Below, one piece after another: positions 1 to 6,649 of a stretch of DNA of 8,911 bases. The stretch's first letter is position 1, and each line of letters begins with the position of its first letter. The stretch comes from Planctomycetota bacterium (GTDB taxonomy: Bacteria; Planctomycetota; UBA1135; GCA-002686595): the NCBI GenBank assembly GCA_029259675.1, contig JAJDES010000430.1:1-8911 (forward strand), in the 5' to 3' direction. Under the pieces are notes generated by a model. The model was not told the DNA's origin. It did not search any database and worked only from the letters and a program-made list of their open reading frames with translations. Made by a program: the position numbers and the translations under genes.

Positions 1-970
1 CGGCGCGGCGCGTCATGCGCGCGGACTCGACGATTTGCTCGGCGGTCATGTCCTTCTTGAGCGTGTCGAGCATGCGCTGCGAACCAGTCTCCCACCCGTA
101 GTAAATACGGCGGCAACCGGCGCGGTGCATGTGCTTGAGCAAGGGGTAGTCGACGCAATCGCCTCGGGTGTTGGCAATCCACTCGAACTTCAGTCCACGG
201 CGCAGGATCTCATCGCACATCTCGTGGATGCGGGCGCGGCGCAGGGTCAGGATCTCGTCCACGAAGAGCACAACGCCCGGATCGTAGGTTCTGATCAGGA
301 ATTCAAGTTCGTCAACGATCGACTCCGTGGAGCGCACGCGGAAACCGCGGCCCGTGTAATCCTTCTGGCAGAAGATGCATTTGAAGGGGCAACCGCGGGT
401 GGTGAAGATGTACACCAGGCGCTCGGGGTTGGCGCTGAAGTACTTCTCCATCGGGAGCAAGTGACGCGCCGGCATCGGAATGTCGTCGAGCGTCTTGATC
501 AGCGGCGGAGTCGGGTTGTTCAGCCAAACTTCGCCGTCGGTCGCAGCACAAAGACCGGGAACCTCGCGCAGGTCCGCTTCGCGGCCTCCGTCGTGGGCCT
601 TGAGGAATTGGGCGACGGTGTACTCGCACTCACCCTTGAGCACGTAATCGAAGTGACCACTGTCGAGGAAGATGCCGTGGTCCACCGTGGCGTGGGGCCC
701 ACCCATGATGGTGGTCTTGCCCTGCTCCTTGGCGTATTTGGCCCAGGCGATGGCGCGCCGAATGTTCGGCGTCAGGGCGCTGAAGCCAATGATGTCATTG
801 CGCTCAATGGCATCGCGCATGTGCTGATCATTGACGATGCGCTCATCACACAGCTCGATCGGAATTCCTTCCTTCTCGAGACAGGCGCCCAAGTAAGTCA
901 ATCCCAATACCTGGGAGACCGGATCCTCTTGGACGTGAGGCTTGACGTAAGTCAGAAGTGTCTTGTGCAT
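1..970 (-). CDS. B12-binding-domain radical SAM protein (3' part beyond window)
   Basis: The 323 residues visible here form a cobalamin-binding-type (Rossmann-like) N-terminal domain followed by a radical SAM barrel. The first domain (about residues 1-130) contains IMGGPHATVDHG (88-99) and a KGECEYTVAQFL stretch typical of this family. The radical SAM cluster motif is C194-x3-C198-x2-C201 (RGCPFKCIFCQK), which binds the [4Fe-4S] cluster that cleaves S-adenosylmethionine. Further barrel motifs are FVDEI (237-241), NTRGDCVDYPLLKHM (267-281) and GWETGSQRMLDTLKK (292-306). The ATG at 970 is the only start before an in-frame TGA near 1030; I see no clear Shine-Dalgarno sequence. The classic DxHxxG cobalamin-ligand motif is not present in the first domain. 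Family members do methylations, ring formations and other radical chemistry; the substrate cannot be read from sequence. It is separated from the glycan operon by 504 bases and may have its own promoter. The fold assignment is firm, the reaction unknown. Confidence 0.88.
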   Translation of the reverse strand, partial: MHKTLLTYVKPHVQEDPVSQVLGLTYLGACLEKEGIPIELCDERIVNDQHMRDAIERNDIIGFSALTPNIRRAIAWAKYAKEQGKTTIMGGPHATVDHGIFLDSGHFDYVLKGECEYTVAQFLKAHDGGREADLREVPGLCAATDGEVWLNNPTPPLIKTLDDIPMPARHLLPMEKYFSANPERLVYIFTTRGCPFKCIFCQKDYTGRGFRVRSTESIVDELEFLIRTYDPGVVLFVDEILTLRRARIHEMCDEILRRGLKFEWIANTRGDCVDYPLLKHMHRAGCRRIYYGWETGSQRMLDTLKKDMTAEQIVESARMTRRA

Positions 971-1209
971 GGTGCTTTGTCGTCTCGCGCCAGCGGGTAC
1001 GTTTGAATCCCGGGCCCTGGGCGATGATCAGTTTGACTTGTGTAGTTGCTTGCTGCTGGAAGCGCTGCTTGGGTGCGGTTCGGATCTGTGTTGTGCTTCG
1101 GTCTGCGCTGACTCAGCTACCGCTGAAGTAAGCCCAAACCCTCGAATTTGCAGAACAAGCTCCGCATTTTTCGCCACCCTCTCGCCGACCTAGAATCCAC
1201 TCTCCAGGC

Positions 1210-1239
1210 CGTTGCCTGCCAGATTGTTGTCTGCCAGAT
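1210..1239. repeat. Tandem direct repeat, two 15-bp units
   Basis: On the plus strand the units are CGTTGCCTGCCAGAT (1210-1224) and TGTTGTCTGCCAGAT (1225-1239), identical at 13 of 15 positions and directly adjacent. They lie about 240 bases upstream of the radical SAM start, in non-coding sequence. They could be a paired operator or simply a short slippage duplication; no third clear copy flanks them. Confidence 0.55.
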
Positions 1240-1260
1240 ATTGTGCTGAAAATTGCGCGC

Positions 1261-1332
1261 TTAGATTTTGCGTCTTCCATCGCCCAGCGCCTGGTACCGC
1301 GGATTGACCGGGGGCACAGACTTCGGACGCAT
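1261..1332 (-). CDS. Possible 23-residue small ORF with good ribosome binding site
   Basis: The frame starts ATG at 1332 and ends TAA at 1263-1261, giving a basic peptide that begins MRPKSVPPVN and ends GDGRRKI. Ten bases upstream of the ATG is GAGG (within GTGAGGGG), a better Shine-Dalgarno match than any of the large genes here has. The peptide has no membrane segment and I do not recognise it. It could be a leader peptide for the radical SAM gene 290 bases downstream, or chance. It conflicts with the promoter-like pair at 1335-1363, which would start transcription inside it, so at most one of the two readings is right. Confidence 0.2.
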   Translation of the reverse strand: MRPKSVPPVNPRYQALGDGRRKI

Positions 1333-1334
1333 TA

Positions 1335-1363
1335 ACTCTACCCCTCACGTTAGGTTTGAGCAA
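1335..1363 (-). promoter_or_regulatory. Weak sigma70-like promoter pair ahead of radical SAM gene
   Basis: Reading the minus strand, TTGCTC (1363-1358) and TAGAGT (1340-1335) are separated by exactly 17 bases. The matches to TTGACA and TATAAT are only 3 and 4 of 6. It would give a leader of roughly 360 bases before the radical SAM ATG. Pairs of this quality occur by chance, so this is a pointer only. Confidence 0.15.
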
Positions 1364-1474
1364 GCTGATGCGGCCCCCAGGCTGGATTTCCCAGGAATCC
1401 CTATCGATCCTCGGCCCCCTGGATCTGAAAGACCCAGGGCAGATATCGAAGGCTCCCAGCCCCGCATTGAGACG

Positions 1475-2740
1475 CTAGCGCGCGCGCGCCGCCTGACCCA
1501 CGGCCAGCTCGTACTCCTCCAGGAACTCGTCGGTCAGCCGCTCGATCGTGAAGGCCTCGAGCATGCGCTGGCGACCCGCCTCCCCCATGGCCTCCGCCCG
1601 TACCGGATCCCGCAGGACGCTGGCTATGGCCTCAGCAAAGGCTTCAGTTTGAATCGGGTTCGCGATGCGCCCTGTCTGGCCGTCGGCGACCACTTCGGGA
1701 CTTCCGCCAAATTCGGTCGCCACCACCGGCACGCCGTGCTCCATGGCCTCCAAATTGACCAAGCCGAAGGTATCGAAGCAGATCGAGGGCGTGACGAGCA
1801 AATCCAGACTGGCGTAGGCCGCCTGCAGCTCCGCGCCGTTGAGCCAATCAGTGGGCACCACCAAGTCGTCGACACCCAGTGCTTTGGCCGCGGCCGCAAA
1901 CTCGCCGTCGTACACCTTGCGGTGCCCCATCACCATCAGGCGCAGGTTTGGAAATTCCGGTCGCAGGAGCGCCAGCATACGAAACAACTGCACGACTCCT
2001 TTTTGCTCGTGCAGCCGGCCGCCAATGGCCAATACGCGCTTGCCCTCCAACCCGAACTTGGCGCGCAAGGCGTCGATCTCCTGCTGTGTGGGCAACCGAT
2101 CCTGGGGCCGAATGGCATTGTGAACCGTACGATCCACGCGAATGCCATTGGCTTGGATCGCGCGACCCAATTCGTCCGACACCACCGTAAAGCGATCCAC
2201 ATCGCGCTCGAGAACGCGCCGAATGGCGCGATTGCGGCCGGGTCGAAAGCGCAGCCTTTGACAGGGAATGCACTTCTTCCAATGGGCCGGATAATCGCGC
2301 AGGGAGCCTTCGTGCTCGGGCCCGCCGTGGAAGCACGTCAACTTTTGGTAGCAGAAGGTCATGACGTCGTGGGCAGTGAAGACCACTCCGCAACCCGCGC
2401 GCCTGGCATCGGTCAAGGCTCCGTAGGAAATGTGACTGTGCAGCAAATGGCTGTGCACGACATCCGGGCGCCAATCCTTCAATATCGCTCGAAACGGGCG
2501 TCGAACACGTTGATTCGAGAGCGAGACCCAGCCCCGAAAGCGTTGGTTGTAATCCGAATGGATTCGAATCACGCGGCAGCCTTCGATTTCGAGCTCGCCC
2601 GCCTCACTCGGATCCTGCGTGCAGCTCACCACGAGCGTTTCGTGCCCACGTTCGCGCAAGCAGGCCGCCTCTTGGTACATCTGCCGAATCGAGGAGCCGA
2701 TGCGGGGATCGTTGAGGTCGTTGAGGAACAGGATGCGCAT
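1475..2740 (-). CDS. GT4-family glycosyltransferase with cysteine-rich insertion
   Basis: This 421-residue protein is a retaining GT-B fold glycosyltransferase of the GT4 type, expected to act at the cytoplasmic membrane face and transfer a sugar from a nucleotide donor to a lipid-linked glycan. The N-terminal domain opens MRILFLNDLNDPRIGSSIRQ and carries VVHSHLLHSH (94-103) and FTAHDVMTFC (121-130). The C-terminal donor domain has GGRLHEQKG (240-248) and the terminal signature CFDTFGLVNLEAMEHGVPVV (321-340). In that signature the usual E-x7-E is D323-x7-E331. Cysteines 130, 136, 157 and 160 sit in an insertion after the HD motif; a similar four-cysteine insertion is familiar in a GT4 subgroup and may bind a metal. 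The ATG at 2740 lies 31 bases after the flippase stop, with no obvious Shine-Dalgarno sequence. It appears to be the last gene of the five-gene operon. Donor and acceptor cannot be predicted. Confidence 0.9.
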   Translation of the reverse strand: MRILFLNDLNDPRIGSSIRQMYQEAACLRERGHETLVVSCTQDPSEAGELEIEGCRVIRIHSDYNQRFRGWVSLSNQRVRRPFRAILKDWRPDVVHSHLLHSHISYGALTDARRAGCGVVFTAHDVMTFCYQKLTCFHGGPEHEGSLRDYPAHWKKCIPCQRLRFRPGRNRAIRRVLERDVDRFTVVSDELGRAIQANGIRVDRTVHNAIRPQDRLPTQQEIDALRAKFGLEGKRVLAIGGRLHEQKGVVQLFRMLALLRPEFPNLRLMVMGHRKVYDGEFAAAAKALGVDDLVVPTDWLNGAELQAAYASLDLLVTPSICFDTFGLVNLEAMEHGVPVVATEFGGSPEVVADGQTGRIANPIQTEAFAEAIASVLRDPVRAEAMGEAGRQRMLEAFTIERLTDEFLEEYELAVGQAARAR

Positions 2741-2771
2741 GATCAGCGGAAAGGCTTGCGGCCGGGGGTAT

Positions 2772-4151
2772 TCAGCTGTTTACAGCTTTCGGCTGATCGG
2801 CAGGCATCAATCCAGCCGAGACGCCCATAACTCTAAATGTGCGAGCGATGTAGATGAAGTGAATCAGGACCCACGACATGCCCAAGCTTACTCCCCAGGC
2901 CACTCCGGTTTCCGGCAATTGCGTGGCCAGGAAGATGCTGGCCAGGGGACATACGAACAATCCCAAGAGGTTGATGCGGATCGCCACTCCGAGTTTGTTG
3001 GCGGTGATGTAGAACGAATCGACGGCCACCGCGAAGGAAAAGATCACGAAGCCGATCGACAGGATCCAAGCCTGCAAGGTTACGGGGTCCACGTAGTCCG
3101 GCGGGAAAACCATTTTCACGGCCACGGGAATCAAAGCCAAACTGCAGACGATGCCGGCCGCGATCAGCCCACCCGAAACCAGGGTAATTTTCGTCCACGT
3201 GCTGCGGAAGACTCTCAAATCGCTTCCGGCTGCCTTTTGGCTCATGACCGGCAAAGCGGTGCGACTAATACCCTGCATCAACATGAGCGGTAAATTCATG
3301 ATGCTCTGGGCAATGCGGAAGTAAGTCACCGCTTCGGAGCGAGCGAAGTACTTGATAATCAAGACCGGCAAGATTTTCAGCACCAGCGAATTCGTGTTGC
3401 GCAGGATGCCGATTTTCAAACCCAGCCGCAGCCCAAGACGGATCGGCACACGCAGGGACCGCCGAAAGATTTGACCGAAGCTGGGCAAGTCCGCTCCATG
3501 GGTGCGGCGCATGCGCCCGTACAAGTCCAATCCGACTACGGAGCCAAATGCGGACGAGAGCGCCAAGCCCAACACCGGGCCAAGTGGCGACTGGGTTAAC
3601 ATCGCGCCACTGACCACTAGGAAGACGCGCACCATTTCCTGGCCGTTTTCAGTTTGCGCCAGGCTTCCCATGCGACGACTGCCCTGGAAGGCGGCGCCGA
3701 CGACGATTCGTGGCCCCTCCAAAAGTGGCGTCGCACAGAGGATCAGGGCCCATTGCGCCTCTCCCGCCTCGGCTCCGAAAAAGGCCGCAAGACTTTCCAG
3801 GGCCAAGAAACCGACGCCGAAGAGAACCAACGACGTCAACCACTGCGCCTTCAGAAGGAAAGCCAACCAATCCAAGCTTTTCTCGGAGTCGCCCTCCTGA
3901 TGAGCTGCGGCGATGTGGGTCACGGCGGCTTGCACCAGTCCCAGGTTCACAAAAAAGAACAACAGCGAATAGAGCGCTTGGGCAACGATGAATTGCCCCT
4001 GCAAGCGCGCGCCAAGAATGTGCGCCAAAGCGACCGTGCTGGCCAAATTGCCGGCGGCATTGAGACCCGCGCCGGCCTGCAATGCGGCTGCATTGCGGGC
4101 GAATTTACTTCCCGCCACACGGCCGGCCGCCTTGCGCAATCGAGCGGACAT
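2772..4151 (-). CDS. Polysaccharide/oligosaccharide flippase (Wzx/MATE-like)
   Basis: The product is a 459-residue hydrophobic protein with about 12 membrane helices, of the polysaccharide-transporter branch of the MATE/MviN flippase superfamily. It would move a lipid-linked oligosaccharide from the inner to the outer leaflet of the cytoplasmic membrane. The family-like N-terminus runs ARNAAALQAGAGLNAAGNLA (18-37), followed by helices around 53-77, 96-118, 174-208, 256-270, 322-347, 360-382, 390-411 and 415-437. Basic loops such as 211-216 and 229-242 fit cytoplasmic segments. The length is normal for the family. I chose the ATG at 4151. The frame stays open back to 4370, but that extension is antisense-like, overlaps the preceding glycosyltransferase and is not membrane-protein-like. 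The ATG sits 2 bases after the stop of a 31-codon ORF that may couple its translation. Its position between glycosyltransferases supports a glycan substrate. Confidence 0.88.
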   Translation of the reverse strand: MSARLRKAAGRVAGSKFARNAAALQAGAGLNAAGNLASTVALAHILGARLQGQFIVAQALYSLLFFFVNLGLVQAAVTHIAAAHQEGDSEKSLDWLAFLLKAQWLTSLVLFGVGFLALESLAAFFGAEAGEAQWALILCATPLLEGPRIVVGAAFQGSRRMGSLAQTENGQEMVRVFLVVSGAMLTQSPLGPVLGLALSSAFGSVVGLDLYGRMRRTHGADLPSFGQIFRRSLRVPIRLGLRLGLKIGILRNTNSLVLKILPVLIIKYFARSEAVTYFRIAQSIMNLPLMLMQGISRTALPVMSQKAAGSDLRVFRSTWTKITLVSGGLIAAGIVCSLALIPVAVKMVFPPDYVDPVTLQAWILSIGFVIFSFAVAVDSFYITANKLGVAIRINLLGLFVCPLASIFLATQLPETGVAWGVSLGMSWVLIHFIYIARTFRVMGVSAGLMPADQPKAVNS

Positions 4152-4153
4152 GC

Positions 4154-4249
4154 TCAGCAGCCGCCAATCGCGGCTCGGACTCCACAGCGAGACCCGACCC
4201 TGGGCTCGACGCCTGCTATGCGCAGCGCACTGTGCGAATGCCGCTTCAT
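4154..4249 (-). CDS. Possible 31-codon coupling ORF between glycosyltransferase and flippase
   Basis: The ATG at 4249-4247 overlaps the TGA of the preceding glycosyltransferase (ATGA), and the frame ends in TGA at 4156-4154, two bases before the flippase ATG. The 31-residue peptide begins MKRHSHSALRIAGVEPRVG and ends AAIGGC. It is basic, has no membrane helix, and I do not recognise it. It would carry ribosomes across an otherwise 94-base untranslated gap. It may be a true coupling ORF, a relic of a longer gene, or coincidence. Confidence 0.25.
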   Translation of the reverse strand: MKRHSHSALRIAGVEPRVGSRCGVRAAIGGC

Positions 4250-5418
4250 TTTGTACGGCCCAGGGCCTCTTGGTAGAGGCCGTGTACACGCTTTGCGTTG
4301 CTGGCCCACTTGGACTGCATGGCGTGCTCCTTGCCGCGCTCACCCATGCTCCGGCACAAATCTTGGTCACTCAGGAGCTTTTCAAGAGCGTCGCGTATGG
4401 CGGGCACCTTTTGCTCCACCAAGAAACCGGTTTCACCATCGACGATGGCGTCTTCCGCTCCGCAATCGAGCGTGCCGATCACCGGCGTCGAACTGGCGGA
4501 AGCTTCCAGGTAAACGATCCCAAAGCCCTCGAAGCCTCCATCGGCCGCCGTTACGGGAGTGTGAATGAAAACCTCAGCGCGCTGCAGGAGTTCAATCTTC
4601 TGCTCCTCTTCGATGTTCCCCAAAAAGTGCACTCGGTCCTGCAACCCGTGCTCTGCGACCTTCGCTTCCAAGCTGTCTTGGTAATCATCCTTGGAAAGCC
4701 GCCCCACCACAAAATGGTGTAGATCGGGGAATTTCGGTGCCAGCTCGCAAAAAGCAGCCAATGAGAGGTGATGGCCCTTGCGCTCCTTGACTTCGCCAAT
4801 GCCAAGCGTGAAGCGCTTGCCCGCCCAGGCCGACGGTCCCGTGTCGCGAGTGATTTGATAGGGATCGGGATCCACGCAATTGGGCACGACATGCACCTTG
4901 CTCGCATCGAATCCGAAGGGCTGCATCAACTCGACCAAACGCCGGCGTGTGTAATTGCTGACTGAAATCATGGCGGCGAAGCGCTTGTACACCCAACGCG
5001 CTACCTTTTGATGTCGCTTCGAAATCAAGGGCTGCACCGTGTACGTCCCGTGGGCCGTTGCGACACACGGGATTCCACGCAGGCGCGCCGCCAAATAGCC
5101 AACCAAGTTGTGCGGGTAATCCTTAATAGCGTGAATCAAATCCGCGCCCTTGGCCGCGCGCCAGGTCTTGTAGGTACCGAGAACCAACCAGATCCAATAG
5201 CGCGAACGCGGCATGTAGAAGAAGTAATCCGGGGGTAAGGCCACTTCTAGCTTCCAATGCTTGGGCACCTGATCGGAGGTCGGACGGTGCTTGCGCGCCA
5301 AAAGGACTTCGACCTCGAGCTCGGGGTCCAGCTCTTCCAGGGAAGCCAAGAGCCTATAGGTGTAGTTACCTACGCCGTCGAGGTCGGAAAGTGAGTCTGT
5401 GAGATAAAGAACTTTCAT
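4246..5418 (-). CDS. GT4-family glycosyltransferase
   Basis: This 390-residue GT-B fold glycosyltransferase has all the usual landmarks of the retaining GT4 family. The start MKVLYLTDSLSDLDGVGNYT has the glycine-rich first loop, followed by DLIHAIKDYPHN (93-104), TAHGTY (121-126) and ISVSNYTRRRL (151-161) in the acceptor domain. The donor domain has GIGEVKERKG (206-215), with the R213-K214 pair that contacts the donor diphosphate. FEGFGIVYLE (296-305) gives the E297-x7-E305 motif, followed by GTLDCGAEDAIVDGETGFLV. The ATG at 5418 lies 16 bases after the stop of the upstream glycosyltransferase, without a clear Shine-Dalgarno sequence. Its TGA overlaps the ATG of a 31-codon ORF. The family resembles mannosyl- or glucosyl-type transferases of O-antigen, capsule and exopolysaccharide loci, but the sugar cannot be assigned. 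Confidence 0.92.
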   Translation of the reverse strand: MKVLYLTDSLSDLDGVGNYTYRLLASLEELDPELEVEVLLARKHRPTSDQVPKHWKLEVALPPDYFFYMPRSRYWIWLVLGTYKTWRAAKGADLIHAIKDYPHNLVGYLAARLRGIPCVATAHGTYTVQPLISKRHQKVARWVYKRFAAMISVSNYTRRRLVELMQPFGFDASKVHVVPNCVDPDPYQITRDTGPSAWAGKRFTLGIGEVKERKGHHLSLAAFCELAPKFPDLHHFVVGRLSKDDYQDSLEAKVAEHGLQDRVHFLGNIEEEQKIELLQRAEVFIHTPVTAADGGFEGFGIVYLEASASSTPVIGTLDCGAEDAIVDGETGFLVEQKVPAIRDALEKLLSDQDLCRSMGERGKEHAMQSKWASNAKRVHGLYQEALGRTK

Positions 5419-5434
5419 GGATGGTGCGCTCAGA

Positions 5435-6649
5435 CTATCGACCGGTGGCTTCCCGTTCTCGCATCCAAGCCAAGATCCGTTCGGCCCGGGCGTCCCAACT
5501 CGTGTCCGCGGCCCTCAACTTGGAGGCCCACGCCAGCTTTTGCCGCAAATCGCAATCGCCAGCAAGACGCTCGATTCCCGCAGCCAAATGGCCCGCATCA
5601 TCGGGCTCGACCAAAAGAGCCTCGACCTCGTGGGTCAAGATATCGCGCAGGCTGGGCAGGTTGGAGGCGACCATGGGCAGCCCCACGGCGAAGGCCTCAA
5701 AGACCTTCAATGGAGAAGTGTACTTCGCGCTGATCGCAGGCTGGGAGCGATTGGGCACCACGGCCATATCGGCCGCGGCCAGGTAGATAGGGACGAGTTC
5801 AGGTGGCTTGAATCCGTCAATGCGAAGATTGGCGCGGCCCTGGGCCCTTTGGCGCAGCCGGGCCACATCCCCATCAGTTCCACCGGCGATGACGATGTGC
5901 ACCTGGGGCAGGGCGCTCGCGGCCTCGACCAATAGATCCACGCCTTTCCAATCCATCAAGCCACCGGTGTAAACAGCGAGGATTCCAGTCGACTCCAGCC
6001 CAAGCTGCTCGCGGGCCTGGCCCTTGGTTGGTAAGCCCTCGAAGCGCCCAGCTTCGAAACCATCGTGTTCAACCTGGATACTTTCAGCATCTACGCCGAG
6101 ATCGACCAAGTCATCGCGAACTCCGCCTGAGATAGCCAACACACCCCGCGCACCGGCTGCGGCTTCAAGCAGCCAGCGGCGCCGGGTCGCTCCACCGGGC
6201 ACGCGATGCACTTCCAGGAAGACGCGGTTGTGTCCGGCGCGCACCAAACTGCGCGCCGTTTCGGCTTCGCGACTGAGCACGATCGCCCTGGGATACTCCC
6301 GCGCAATGGTCTTTGCCGCCTGATGCGCAAAACTAAGCTCTTGGATACGGGCCGGCACAAATTGGAAGCGCGTGGGCATGCGATCGATCCAATCGATGCA
6401 GGGCAAAGCGCGCACTGCAGGCTTGGATTGGGCTCGAACTCCATAGTAGTCGAACAAGTCCTGACCGGCCGGCAAACTCGGGGTCGGTACGCGCCGCGCG
6501 TGCAGCAAAGTTGTTTGGGTGCCCGCCCGTTGAAACGCTCCCGCAACTTGCACGACCTGCAACGACTGCGCGCGCTGCGAGGGCAAACGCGCGTTGGCGA
6601 TCAAGCAAAGTTCATCGGCCTCGCTCGCGGAAGCGGAGTCGACCTTCAC
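5435..6649 (-). CDS. GT4-family glycosyltransferase, translationally coupled
   Basis: The 404-residue product is a GT4-type glycosyltransferase. Its N-terminal domain includes NARLPSQRAQSLQVVQVAGA (19-38), a pattern common at the start of these enzymes, and LEVHRV (145-150), where the histidine matches the acceptor-domain position seen in the family. The donor domain has YTGGLMDWKGVDLL (227-240), VPNRSQPAISAKYTSPLKVF (298-317) and EAFAVGLPMVASNLPSLRDI (318-337), with E318 in the signature; the ending is ordinary for the family. The start is GTG at 6649, whose GTGA overlaps the TGA of the upstream sulfatase-fold gene by four bases. This indicates translational coupling and makes the start well supported. 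The preceding acidic codons supply a GAGG 10 bases upstream. It is the second gene of the operon, and its close coupling suggests that it and the upstream enzyme are made in fixed proportion. Its donor and acceptor are unknown. Confidence 0.9.
   Translation of the reverse strand: MKVDSASASEADELCLIANARLPSQRAQSLQVVQVAGAFQRAGTQTTLLHARRVPTPSLPAGQDLFDYYGVRAQSKPAVRALPCIDWIDRMPTRFQFVPARIQELSFAHQAAKTIAREYPRAIVLSREAETARSLVRAGHNRVFLEVHRVPGGATRRRWLLEAAAGARGVLAISGGVRDDLVDLGVDAESIQVEHDGFEAGRFEGLPTKGQAREQLGLESTGILAVYTGGLMDWKGVDLLVEAASALPQVHIVIAGGTDGDVARLRQRAQGRANLRIDGFKPPELVPIYLAAADMAVVPNRSQPAISAKYTSPLKVFEAFAVGLPMVASNLPSLRDILTHEVEALLVEPDDAGHLAAGIERLAGDCDLRQKLAWASKLRAADTSWDARAERILAWMREREATGR

Larger units (their letters stand above)
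971..1474. other. 504-base intergenic region between third glycosyltransferase and radical SAM gene
   Basis: No long minus-strand reading frame crosses this stretch. It holds a tandem 15-bp repeat (1210-1239), a possible 23-codon ORF (1261-1332) and a weak promoter-like pair (1335-1363). A 6-bp inverted repeat (CCCTGG 1417-1422, CCAGGG 1434-1439) lies just downstream of the glycosyltransferase stop but lacks a following T-tract, so it is not a convincing intrinsic terminator. A second short ORF of 40 codons starts with ATG at 1467 on the minus strand, but nothing supports it. I looked for a cobalamin-riboswitch B12 box (GCCACTG-like) ahead of the B12-domain gene and saw none. The region probably holds the end of the operon's transcript and the regulatory and 5' leader sequence of the radical SAM gene. 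Confidence 0.6.

Noticed and set aside
35..1006. Plus-strand open frame of 323 codons
   Set aside because: It is antisense to the radical SAM gene, whose CX3CX2C and barrel motifs make the minus strand the coding one.
1417..1439. Inverted repeat as an operon terminator
   Set aside because: Only a 6-bp stem with an 11-base loop and no T-tract on the minus strand.
971..1474. Cobalamin riboswitch upstream of the B12-domain gene
   Set aside because: No B12-box-like GCCACTG sequence or GC-rich multi-stem pattern was visible by eye; a covariance-model scan would settle it.
1268..2830. Long plus-strand open frame (520 codons)
   Set aside because: It is the antisense shadow of the GT4 gene at 1475-2740; the translation has no family motifs, while the minus strand has a full GT4 protein.
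4152..4370. 73-residue N-terminal extension of the flippase to an ATG at 4370
   Set aside because: It overlaps the well-supported glycosyltransferase end, and the added residues do not look like a flippase N-terminus; ATG 4151 gives the normal family start.
3654..4722. Plus-strand open frames over the flippase and glycosyltransferase
   Set aside because: Low-complexity antisense translations rich in Arg, Pro and Ala, with clear genes on the opposite strand.
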